This document shows, piece by piece, positions 40,441 to 48,561 of a stretch of 64,000 bases of DNA; the first letter of the stretch is position 1, and every line of letters starts with the position of its first letter. The position numbers were made by a program, and so were the translations under genes. Source of the stretch: Prevotella sp. (GTDB lineage Bacteria > Bacteroidota > Bacteroidia > Bacteroidales > Bacteroidaceae); contig JAFTFG010000027.1 of NCBI GenBank assembly GCA_017449675.1, forward strand, positions 57,949 to 121,948, read 5' to 3'. The notes under the pieces are model-generated. The model saw nothing but the letters and a program-made list of their open reading frames with translations, did not search any database and was not told where the DNA came from.

Positions 40441-41487
40441 TCACCTATTCTTCCGATAACTCTTCACTGCCCATAGTCCCATGAAGGCAGAGATGGCAAG
40501 GAGCGCATACACCTGATGGGCGATACTCTGGAACGTACCACCCCTTACGAAGATAGTACGGATGGCATCGATGAAGTAATGCATGGGGTTGACATAAGTG
40601 GTCAGATAGGCCCATGACGGCATGGAGCGTGTAGGGGTAAAGAGTCCGCTAAGCAACATCAGACATACCACGAAGAACCACATGACCAGCATAGCCTGTT
40701 GCATGGTATCACTGTAGTTGGAAATGATCAACCCCAATGATGAGAAGAAGAGGGCCAACAGTACGGCCAACAGATATACCAGTCCTAACGGTCCCTGACA
40801 GGTGATCCCATAGACAGCCCATGACAATAGCAGACAGACAGTAAGTACGAGTAGGCCGATGACCCAATACGGGATGAGTTTCGCCAGGATAAAAGCCCAT
40901 TTCGAGACAGGTGTCACGTTTATCTGTTCGATGGTACCCATCTCCTTCTCCCCCACGATATTCAAGGCAGGCAGGAAGCCACAGAGCATCATCATCAGAA
41001 TACCCATCAGTGCAGGAATCATAAACACCTTGTATTCCTGGTGTTTGTTATACAAGAGGTGAGTGGTGAGAGAGGTATGGTGAGAGGCAAGAGAGATGTC
41101 AGAGGAGACTATCTGACTGAGGTAGCCGCTGCCTATTGCCCCTTTGGTACCATTGACCGCATTGGCAGCAATGAGATAGCGGCCGTCCTTGATTTCCACG
41201 ATGATGTCCGCACGACTCTTCTCTACATCCTCCAAGGCATCGGCATAGGTCGCCTTCTGACCGTTGAAGACAAAGTAGTTACTCGCCTCTATACGATGCA
41301 CGAACTGTTGCGACAGTGTGGTACGGTCGTGATCTACCACGTCTACCACGATATTCTTCACCTCCTGGTTCATCACCCACGGCATCACACACATGATGAC
41401 AACAGGGAAGATGAAGATGATTTTCGGCATAAACGCATTACGCCGTATCTGTAGCAGTTCCTTTTGGATGAGATAGCGTAGTGTCAT
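40441..41487 (-). CDS. ABC-2 type transporter permease (second of pair)
   Basis: The 348-residue protein has an N-terminal helix (21-40), a large extracytoplasmic domain (about 45-160) and five C-terminal helices, the ABC-2 exporter layout of YhhJ/YbhR. The motif NIVGEKEMGTIEQINVTPVSKW is the family's amphipathic coupling segment. It overlaps the preceding permease gene by 4 nt and is the last gene of the five-gene efflux operon. Substrate unknown; relatives export drugs or bile-salt-like compounds. Confidence 0.88.
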   Translation of the reverse strand: MTLRYLIQKELLQIRRNAFMPKIIFIFPVVIMCVMPWVMNQEVKNIVVDVVDHDRTTLSQQFVHRIEASNYFVFNGQKATYADALEDVEKSRADIIVEIKDGRYLIAANAVNGTKGAIGSGYLSQIVSSDISLASHHTSLTTHLLYNKHQEYKVFMIPALMGILMMMLCGFLPALNIVGEKEMGTIEQINVTPVSKWAFILAKLIPYWVIGLLVLTVCLLLSWAVYGITCQGPLGLVYLLAVLLALFFSSLGLIISNYSDTMQQAMLVMWFFVVCLMLLSGLFTPTRSMPSWAYLTTYVNPMHYFIDAIRTIFVRGGTFQSIAHQVYALLAISAFMGLWAVKSYRKNR

Positions 41488-42545
41488 AGAGTAAGCCGTT
41501 TGTTAAAGTTCTTAAGAGCAAGGAGCAACAATAGTATCGTCATGCCACTGAGTACAGCAACCTCAGGCAGTACCTCACGGATGCCGACACCCATGATCAT
41601 CAGTTTTCGCATGGCCTGAATATAGTAGCGAGGAGGTATCACCGCCGAGATCCATTGCAGGATTTGCGGCATCGACTCCACAGGGAAGAGCATACCCGAG
41701 AGCATGACGGTAGGTAAGAGGAGTACCATCGCCGAGACGAGCAAGGCCACGAACTGTGTCTGTGCGATATTCGATATCAGCAGTCCCAGAGACAGAGCCA
41801 ACAAGATATAGAGTAACGACACGGCCACGATCCAGAACAGAGACCCCGCCAAGGGTACGTCAAGTACCGTGAATGACATGGTGAGGATGACGACAAGTAC
41901 CAAGAAGGCTTGCAAGAGATAAGGTACCGCCTTCGCTACGATGATCATCAGCGGTTGGACAGGAAACACGAGCAGGACCTCCATGGTGCCCCGTTCCTTC
42001 TCACGGACGATAGATACCGAAGTCATCATCGCACAGATGAGTAGCAGCAGCATACCCATGATGGCCGGTACGAAGTTATAAGCCGACTTCATACGAGGGT
42101 TATAGAGCATTTTCACGTGGATCCTTGACGATGTCCCATTGGCGATAACTTGTTGAGCATATGATGTCCATTGCTGTGCCATATTCGGGTCGGATCCGTC
42201 TACAATCAACTGGATACCGCTCCGCTTAGCAGCGAAGTCAGGGGCGAACACCACAGCCATGTCAGCCTTCTGACTGCGTATCAACCATTCAGCCTCCTTG
42301 GGAGTCCCTACGGTAGCGATGACGGTGAAATATTCCGAAGCCGCCAAACGGTCGACAGCCACCTGTGTCAGATGATCCATCTGGGAGGTAACCGCCACCG
42401 TACGCACATTCCTCACATCGTTGGTGATGGCGAAGCCGAAGAGTAGCATCAGCACTACAGGCATGCCAAAGAGAATAAGCATCGTACGCTTGTCGCGTAG
42501 GATGTGCTTTGCTTCTTTGATGACGAAACTCACGAACTGTTTCAT
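41484..42545 (-). CDS. ABC-2 type transporter permease (first of pair)
   Basis: The 353-residue protein has the same topology as its neighbour: an N-terminal helix (TMLILFGMPVVLMLLFGFAI), a periplasmic domain and five helices, with SIVREKERGTMEVLLVFPVQP as coupling segment. The two presumably form a heterodimer driven by the double ATPase encoded upstream. The 64-nt gap before it holds a 16-bp tandem repeat (42554-42604). Located in the inner membrane. Confidence 0.88.
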   Translation of the reverse strand: MKQFVSFVIKEAKHILRDKRTMLILFGMPVVLMLLFGFAITNDVRNVRTVAVTSQMDHLTQVAVDRLAASEYFTVIATVGTPKEAEWLIRSQKADMAVVFAPDFAAKRSGIQLIVDGSDPNMAQQWTSYAQQVIANGTSSRIHVKMLYNPRMKSAYNFVPAIMGMLLLLICAMMTSVSIVREKERGTMEVLLVFPVQPLMIIVAKAVPYLLQAFLVLVVILTMSFTVLDVPLAGSLFWIVAVSLLYILLALSLGLLISNIAQTQFVALLVSAMVLLLPTVMLSGMLFPVESMPQILQWISAVIPPRYYIQAMRKLMIMGVGIREVLPEVAVLSGMTILLLLLALKNFNKRLTL

Positions 42546-42553
42546 TTTTCTTT

Positions 42554-42604
42554 CGATATTGCGATATAACGATATTGCGATATAACGATATTACGATATT
42601 ACGA
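42554..42604. repeat. Tandem CGATATTGCGATATAA repeat
   Basis: Two perfect 16-bp units (42554-42569, 42570-42585) and a degenerate continuation, located between the ABC ATPase stop and the permease start. It would sit in the message just before the permease start and may affect its translation. Confidence 0.75.
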
Positions 42605-42609
42605 CATTG

Positions 42610-44079
42610 TTAGTCCGACGAGCGTGTTGCCTGACGGGCCAGGTAAGTAAACACATGATCCATATCCGGTTGATTCAACGTACGTTTCAGTTCCTCGGGA
42701 GTCCCCATCGCACTGATCTTACCATCCACCATGATTGAGATACGGTCACAGTATTCCGCCTCATCCATATAATGCGTAGTGACGAATACCGTGATACCTC
42801 GTGCGGCAGCCTCGTAGATCAGTTCCCAGAACTGCCGACGTGTAGCCGGGTCTACGCCACCCGTCGGTTCATCAAGGAACACCACTCCAGGCTCGTGGAA
42901 GATAGATACAGAGAAGGCCAGTTTCTGTTTCCACCCCAACGGCAACGAGCCCACCAGGTCATCCTTATGCTCCTCGAACTGTAACTGTTTCAGAAGCGTG
43001 TCCGTCTTTGTCTTGATCTCCTCCTCCTTCATACCATAGATACCTGCGAAGAGCCGGATATTCTCCGCAACGGTCAGGTCTTCGTAGAGAGAGAACTTCT
43101 GTGACATATAACCGATATGCCGTTTAATCTGCTCGTATTCCGTCCGGATATCATAGCCACAGACCCGTCCAGTACCACTGGTCGGCTGGTTCAGACCCGT
43201 CAGCATATGCATGGCCGTCGTCTTACCCGCACCGTTAGCCCCCAGGAATCCGAAGATTTCCCCTTTCTTCACACTGAACGAAATATCATCGACAGCGTGG
43301 AAGTCGCCAAAGGCCTTCACCAGATGCTCCACCTCAATGACGTTTTGCTCCGTTTGCTGCGACCATGTCGCAGCAGAATGAACAATAGGTGGAGGATTGA
43401 AGATAGCGGAGAAGCGGTCGAGGATGATGTCAGGCTTATCGATGCCCATGAGTTGTCCTTCACGTAAGAAAGCCACACGTTCACACTGGCGTACCTCATC
43501 GAGATAAGGAGTGGAGGCCAGGATTGTGATACCACGCTCTTTCAGCGTAGACAACATCTCCCAGAACTCCTTACGAGAGACAGGGTCGACACCCGTAGTA
43601 GGTTCATCGAGGAAAAGAACACTAGGTTGATGGACGAGGGCGCAGGAGAGAGCCAGTTTCTGTTTCATACCCCCCGACAGAGCCCCCGCCTTACGGTCAT
43701 GGAAGCGTTCTATCTGCGAGTAGATGGCCTTAATACTGTCGTAGCCCTCCTCCACCGTCGTACCGAAGAGGGTGGCAAAAAACTCCAGGTTCTCCCTCAC
43801 CGTCAAGTCCTGATAGAGAGAGAACCTACCCGGCATATACCCTACTCTTCTGCGTATCTCCTTCATCTGGTGCACCACGTCAAAGCCGTCGACCGAAGCC
43901 GTCCCCGTATCAGGTAACAGCAGGGTACAGAGGATGCGGAACAACGAGGTCTTACCAGCACCGTCAGGGCCGATCAGTCCGAAGACCTCCCCTTTCTCCA
44001 CAGAGAGCGACACGTCCTGTAGTGCCTTCACCCTGCCGTATGACTTCGATATATGACTAACCTCTATGGCGTACATCAC
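42610..44079 (-). CDS. Double ATP-binding ABC transporter protein (YhiH/YbhF type)
   Basis: The 489-residue protein contains two complete ABC ATPase domains. NBD1 (about 4-235): Walker A GPDGAGKTS, signature ALSGGMKQKL, Walker B VLFLDEPTTGVDP. NBD2 (about 247-480): GANGAGKTT, signature SLPLGWKQKL (LPLGW form, usual for this branch), VVFLDEPTGGVDP and switch His in FVTTHYMDEAE. Twin ATPases of this type pair with two ABC-2 permeases and a HlyD protein in tripartite exporters. It lies 22 nt after the HlyD gene. Cytoplasmic face of the inner membrane. Confidence 0.93.
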   Translation of the reverse strand: MMYAIEVSHISKSYGRVKALQDVSLSVEKGEVFGLIGPDGAGKTSLFRILCTLLLPDTGTASVDGFDVVHQMKEIRRRVGYMPGRFSLYQDLTVRENLEFFATLFGTTVEEGYDSIKAIYSQIERFHDRKAGALSGGMKQKLALSCALVHQPSVLFLDEPTTGVDPVSRKEFWEMLSTLKERGITILASTPYLDEVRQCERVAFLREGQLMGIDKPDIILDRFSAIFNPPPIVHSAATWSQQTEQNVIEVEHLVKAFGDFHAVDDISFSVKKGEIFGFLGANGAGKTTAMHMLTGLNQPTSGTGRVCGYDIRTEYEQIKRHIGYMSQKFSLYEDLTVAENIRLFAGIYGMKEEEIKTKTDTLLKQLQFEEHKDDLVGSLPLGWKQKLAFSVSIFHEPGVVFLDEPTGGVDPATRRQFWELIYEAAARGITVFVTTHYMDEAEYCDRISIMVDGKISAMGTPEELKRTLNQPDMDHVFTYLARQATRSSD

Positions 44080-44101
44080 CAGGAACTCTTTTTACCAGGA
44101 A

Positions 44102-44992
44102 CTAAAACTTTACCTCCCCATACATACCGATCTTCACATAGCCGTCATTACGGATGGCCACCTTGAGCGCATAGACCAGGTCAGCCCGCTCGTCATCCGT
44201 CAGGATGGTCTTGGGCGTGAACTCCGAACGGCTACTGATCCATGATACCGTACCACTATACTCCTTCTTCTGGTCGTTACCATAGTCAGCGAACACCTTT
44301 ACCTGCTGTCCTACCTTGATATGCTGCAACTGAGCCGAGGTGACATAGGCACGGATAAACATCTGTTCCGTATCAGCAATCTTGAACAACGGCTTACCGA
44401 CGGCCACGAACTCTCCCTGTTCCACATACTTTTCCAGTACCGTTCCCTTGACGGGTGTCGTCACATGACACTTACGCAACTGGTCGTAGAGTTGGTTCAC
44501 CTGTACGTCGATGGTAGACTGTTGTGAGTTCAGTGTCGACAACTGGATATTGAGAGTGGAAACCTGTGCCTCCAACTGTTTCTGTAATACCTGCACCTGA
44601 CTGGTGGCATCATCGAGCATCTTACTCGGTGCTGCCCCGTCAGCCACCAGTTCCTTGTAGCGCTGCTGGTCCTGACGAGCCTTCGCCAACTGCTGACGTG
44701 TGGCGGCAATCTGCTTCTCCATATCAGGTTTCTGACTCTGATAGACCGTCTTCGTTGCCCCCATCTGCTGAATCTTCAGCCACAACTGGGTCGTATCCAC
44801 CAGTCCCACCTCCTGACCGTATGCCAGTGAGTCGCCCTCACTGACACTGAAACGCAACAGTGTACCGCTCTGCTCTGCTGATACCGTCGTCTCCGTAGCC
44901 TCGAAGGTTCCTGTGGCATCATACTCCTTCTCGTTATTCCCGCAAGATGCCAGTATCAGGATGGCACTTGCTATCGTCATGAACTTCTTCAT
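44102..44992 (-). CDS. HlyD-family membrane fusion lipoprotein
   Basis: The 296-residue protein has a lipoprotein signal (ILILASCG, Cys17), a biotinyl-lipoyl half motif (TGTFEATETTVSAEQSGTLL), a long coiled-coil hairpin (about 75-165, rich in Gln and Leu) and the second lipoyl half with a beta-barrel (VTTPVKGTVLEKYVEQGEFV). It bridges the inner-membrane ABC pump and the TolC-type channel encoded directly upstream (5-nt gap). The order TolC-HlyD-ATPase-permeases gives a complete efflux system. Confidence 0.92.
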   Translation of the reverse strand: MKKFMTIASAILILASCGNNEKEYDATGTFEATETTVSAEQSGTLLRFSVSEGDSLAYGQEVGLVDTTQLWLKIQQMGATKTVYQSQKPDMEKQIAATRQQLAKARQDQQRYKELVADGAAPSKMLDDATSQVQVLQKQLEAQVSTLNIQLSTLNSQQSTIDVQVNQLYDQLRKCHVTTPVKGTVLEKYVEQGEFVAVGKPLFKIADTEQMFIRAYVTSAQLQHIKVGQQVKVFADYGNDQKKEYSGTVSWISSRSEFTPKTILTDDERADLVYALKVAIRNDGYVKIGMYGEVKF

Positions 44993-44997
44993 ATCGC

Positions 44998-46281
44998 TTA
45001 TTGATTGGTTGTATACTTCAGGTCATAAACTGCCTTTAACAGTTCTATCTCATGGATGGTCTGCTGCACACGTGCGGCATTCTCCGCATTGATCTCCCTC
45101 ACCAGGTCGTTCACATCGATAATACCATGTGAGAGTTTCGACTCAGCCGCCTTCCGAATACTGCTACGCAAGGTGATGATCTCCTCATCGTCAGCCATCA
45201 GTTTCCGATAGCGGGTGATATCCTCATGCTGTTGGATCTGCTCCAACCGGTTATTAAAGAGGAACATGTCCCGTTGCACCTGAAGGGACGACCGTTGGGT
45301 ATGGAGGGTGGCCTTGTCGTTCTTGCGGGTGTAGAGGGCCCCGATATTCCAGGTGAGGCGAGCCCCGATGATTCCATTCAACGACCAACGATGACGCATC
45401 ATGTCCTCAAACATATTCAACCCGGGATAGCCATAATAGCCTTGGGCAAAGACCCCTAACTTGGGCATCAGGGCCGCATCAAGGGCCTTCTCCTGGGCAT
45501 TGGCAAGGCGCAGTTGCGCTTCAATCGCCTTCAGTTCGGGACGCTGCCCTGCTTGTTGCTGTGTCACCGCAACAGGCAGGACAGGCTTCTCTGCCTGTCT
45601 CACCTCGATGCCACAGAACACGGAGAGCATCCGCTGCAACGCCTGTCGTTGCGACTCCAGCCCCGTTTTCTGCTGTATCACGTTCAACCGCTCCGCCTTC
45701 ACACTGAGGTAGTCGCTCTCAGCAGCAGTACCCCCCTTCAACATCGAAGCCAGTTTCTGCTCGTTCTGTGCCAACAACTCCTGCAAATCCTTGTTCAACG
45801 TGATCTGCTCGTCGATGAGCAATAGTCCGAAGTACATCTCATTCACACGCTTGCGCACCTTATAGATATCTACCTCGGTCTGGGCCTCCTGAACCTTTCC
45901 CTGCTGGCGTGCTATCTCCTTCTGACTGTTGATAGCACCACCATCGAAGAGGGTCTGCTGTATGTCAATACCCACACGGTACTGGTCTTTCCTCAAGCCC
46001 TTCAGGTCGACACCCATAGTCTGCAACATCGTCTGCATCTGTTCCGGCCATGCGGCGACATCACTCTGATAGGTAGCCTGTGCCGATGCCGACACCTGCG
46101 GCAGCCAGCCCTTGCTGATATTACTCACCGTCAGGTCGGTGGTCTTACCAATCAACTCATACTGTCGTATCAACGGATAGTTACGCTCCGCAGCCTCCTG
46201 ACACTCTTGTAGTGTCTGGGCCATCAGTGTGACCAGAAAGACCTTTGAAAACAAAAAGAAGATAAGCGCTCGTTTCATCAT
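44998..46281 (-). CDS. TolC-family outer-membrane efflux protein
   Basis: The 427-residue precursor starts with a signal peptide (MMKRALIFFLFSKVFLVTLM then AQ) and shows the duplicated helical-hairpin pattern of TolC-type channels (QECQEAAERNYPLIRQYELI; GQRPELKAIEAQLRLANAQE). It forms the outer-membrane exit duct. First gene of the operon; its promoter TATCTTTG (46307-46314, minus strand) faces the promoter of the AraC-type regulator gene at 46412-46419, and both share TATCTTTGCATCGT. Confidence 0.9.
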   Translation of the reverse strand: MMKRALIFFLFSKVFLVTLMAQTLQECQEAAERNYPLIRQYELIGKTTDLTVSNISKGWLPQVSASAQATYQSDVAAWPEQMQTMLQTMGVDLKGLRKDQYRVGIDIQQTLFDGGAINSQKEIARQQGKVQEAQTEVDIYKVRKRVNEMYFGLLLIDEQITLNKDLQELLAQNEQKLASMLKGGTAAESDYLSVKAERLNVIQQKTGLESQRQALQRMLSVFCGIEVRQAEKPVLPVAVTQQQAGQRPELKAIEAQLRLANAQEKALDAALMPKLGVFAQGYYGYPGLNMFEDMMRHRWSLNGIIGARLTWNIGALYTRKNDKATLHTQRSSLQVQRDMFLFNNRLEQIQQHEDITRYRKLMADDEEIITLRSSIRKAAESKLSHGIIDVNDLVREINAENAARVQQTIHEIELLKAVYDLKYTTNQ

Positions 46282-46306
46282 GTTAAGATATTAACTATTG
46301 ACGATG

Positions 46307-46419
46307 CAAAGATAAGGTTTTTGAATGGACTTTCTACTATCCTTCTTAATATAAAAATGTTCTTTTTGTACGATTTATGGATAAAAAGGCAGATTTCATT
46401 GGATATTTCATTATCTTTG
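46307..46419. promoter_or_regulatory. Divergent promoter region of efflux operon and AraC regulator
   Basis: The minus box TATCTTTG at 46307-46314 drives the efflux operon; the plus box TATCTTTG at 46412-46419 drives the regulator. Both are followed by CATCGT, so the two start regions are near mirror images. The regulator probably binds between them. Confidence 0.55.
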
Positions 46420-46445
46420 CATCGTATTAACAGACGAAACCGCCT

Positions 46446-47345
46446 ATGAACAAGTCACCCAAACTGATGGACTTCTCCAAGATGCAAGACATCTTCAGTC
46501 CTACTCCTGCAGAGATACGCGAACATCTTTATATAGACAATCATATCGCCATCATCCATAGTAGTCCTAAAGTGTTTAAGTTGATGATGCAGCAGAACCC
46601 TCCTTTCATCATCAACGACCACCGCTTAGGGATTATCGTGAGAGGAGAGATCAAGGCGATTATCAATCTGGTGGAGAAGAGGATTATTGCCGGTATGCTG
46701 TTGTTCATCGGTCCTGGTACGATCATCACACCCTTGGAAATTTCACCCGACTTACAAATCTTCGGCTTTGGCATCGCCAACGACTTCCCACTACCCTTCC
46801 CGCCGGGACAGGTTCCACCAGCCTTCAACGGACAGGTGCGTGACTTCCAACTGCCTGTGGAGGAGAATGACATCACGATGGCACGGCAAATCTTAGAGAC
46901 CATCTGGCAACTCGTCCACCAGAAAGACTATAACCCCAAGACGCTCGGCAGTCTTGTTGCCGCTCAGATGCAGCATTACAACGGGGCCTACCAACAGCAC
47001 TTCGACAATATCCAGAACACGCAATCACGAGAACAGACCATCTTCGACCGTTTTATCTACCTCATCAACCAACACGCCACACAGGAGCATCAGATCCGTT
47101 TCTATGCCGATAAGATGTGTCTCACAGAGCGTTACCTCGGCACGGTCATCCGTCAGGCAAGTGGGACGACGGCAAAGGAATGGATTGACCGCTCCCTCCT
47201 CAACCATATCAAGGCGGAACTCCGCCATACCGACAAGTCTGTCGCCCAGATAGCCGAGGAGATGAACTTCCCTAATCCCTCCTTCTTCTCCAAGTACTTC
47301 AAGCGCCTCACGAATATGACCCCTGCTGAGTTCAGAGGAATCTAA
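46446..47345 (+). CDS. AraC-family transcriptional regulator
   Basis: The 299-residue protein has an N-terminal ligand-sensing region (about 30-170) and a C-terminal double HTH (about 200-297): HQIRFYADKMCLTERYLGTV for the first helix pair, then KSVAQIAEEMNFPNPSFFSK YFKR and TPAEFRGI, the standard AraC ending. It is transcribed divergently from the efflux operon, which suggests it controls that operon in response to an exported compound. Cytoplasmic. Starts 27 nt after its promoter box. Confidence 0.9.
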   Translation: MNKSPKLMDFSKMQDIFSPTPAEIREHLYIDNHIAIIHSSPKVFKLMMQQNPPFIINDHRLGIIVRGEIKAIINLVEKRIIAGMLLFIGPGTIITPLEISPDLQIFGFGIANDFPLPFPPGQVPPAFNGQVRDFQLPVEENDITMARQILETIWQLVHQKDYNPKTLGSLVAAQMQHYNGAYQQHFDNIQNTQSREQTIFDRFIYLINQHATQEHQIRFYADKMCLTERYLGTVIRQASGTTAKEWIDRSLLNHIKAELRHTDKSVAQIAEEMNFPNPSFFSKYFKRLTNMTPAEFRGI

Positions 47346-47428
47346 TTTCCACTTAACATTGATCCCCCTCATGCGTTAATAATACAGTAGAGAGCATCGC
47401 TCGGACAGCCCTCAAAAGACAGAAAAGA

Positions 47429-47929
47429 ATGACGCGACAAGCATTTGAACAGATAGCCCTGACATGGCGCCCCCGGATGATAGAGGTGGGACGACAGTTC
47501 TTTGGCGACGACGATATCGCCGAGGACATCGCTCAGGAAGCCCTGTTACGACTATGGCTGTTACGAGAACGGATTGACGAGACGACACATCCTGAGGCAT
47601 TGGCACTGCGTATCACCAAGAACCTGTGTGTCAGTGAGTGGCGCAAGCAAAAGGTCAGACAAACGGTCGTCCCCCTGCACGAACCCGCTGTCGAAGAGAG
47701 CGTCAGCCAACACCTCACGGAAGACGAGGAGATCAGGCGACTGCGACAGGCCGTACAGCGACTGACTCCCACAGAGCAACGACTGTTCCGGATGCGTCAT
47801 GAGTTAGAGATGAACCTCACGGAGATCACCGCCGTCACGGGTATCGCACCCCGCTCAATCAGTGCGATGCTCAGTACGGCCAAACGAAAACTACTGTACA
47901 TGCTAACAAAGAAAGGAGACAAGATATGA
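47429..47929 (+). CDS. ECF-type RNA polymerase sigma factor
   Basis: The 166-residue protein has region 2 (WRPRMIEVGRQFFGDDDIAE then DIAQEALLRLWLL) and region 4 (LTPTEQRLFRMRHELEMNLT, then APRSISAMLSTAKRKLLYML), the sigma-70 ECF layout without region 3. It would direct RNA polymerase to a stress or envelope regulon. It overlaps the next gene (a membrane protein with anti-sigma layout) by 4 nt, and the MG2 protein gene follows with another 4-nt overlap, so these three form an operon. Confidence 0.93.
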   Translation: MTRQAFEQIALTWRPRMIEVGRQFFGDDDIAEDIAQEALLRLWLLRERIDETTHPEALALRITKNLCVSEWRKQKVRQTVVPLHEPAVEESVSQHLTEDEEIRRLRQAVQRLTPTEQRLFRMRHELEMNLTEITAVTGIAPRSISAMLSTAKRKLLYMLTKKGDKI

Positions 47930-48561
47930 GACAACTGATCAACAGATTCCTACAGGAGAAAACCACGCAGGACGAGGAGCACCTGATCGCACAGATGCTT
48001 CAGCGGCAGCAAGAGGAACAGAATATGGAGCAGTGGTTGACGGAAGACGAGACAACCACCTATGACCTGATTGTAGGACAACGCCAGGCACAGCGCAGGA
48101 GTCGGAGATGGGCTGTGGCTGCCGTGATTACCGTCATACTGGCAGCGGGAGCCGTCATCCTATGGCCGCAGGAAGAACTCTCTGACGACCATGACCGTAT
48201 CGCCTTTGAACAAAGGATGACCGTGCGACAGGATACGACCACCGTACCATCGTCCGCTATTATCAACAGTCCTTCCACCCCTGTCCTCGCTCAAAAAAGC
48301 ACTCCTGAGAGGACACTGCCGAAGGCCGTAGCCAAGTCACCAGACACGATAGACAGTCTACAATACTATATCACTCGTCTGGAACAGGAACTGGCACAGG
48401 TAAAAGACAGCAACTATACGGCCAAAGCCGAACAGATCATCCATGCGGATGCCCGTCTGCAACGACTGGTACAGCGCATCATGATCGGTGAGATCACCAA
48501 GACCGACGAATCGATGGAGGCCATCAATCATATCCACGAAACAGAGGAGGGACAACCATGA
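47926..48561 (+). CDS. Single-pass membrane protein, probable anti-sigma factor
   Basis: The 211-residue protein has a cytoplasmic N-terminus of about 60 residues (MRQLINRFLQEKTTQDEEHL), a membrane helix (62-80, WAVAAVITVILAAGAVILW) and a periplasmic part ending in a coiled coil (about 145-175, LQYYITRLEQELAQV). This is the usual layout for anti-sigma factors, but a canonical zinc ASD motif is missing. Position directly after the ECF sigma gene with a 4-nt overlap supports the role. No sequence-specific family recognised. Confidence 0.7.
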   Translation: MRQLINRFLQEKTTQDEEHLIAQMLQRQQEEQNMEQWLTEDETTTYDLIVGQRQAQRRSRRWAVAAVITVILAAGAVILWPQEELSDDHDRIAFEQRMTVRQDTTTVPSSAIINSPSTPVLAQKSTPERTLPKAVAKSPDTIDSLQYYITRLEQELAQVKDSNYTAKAEQIIHADARLQRLVQRIMIGEITKTDESMEAINHIHETEEGQP

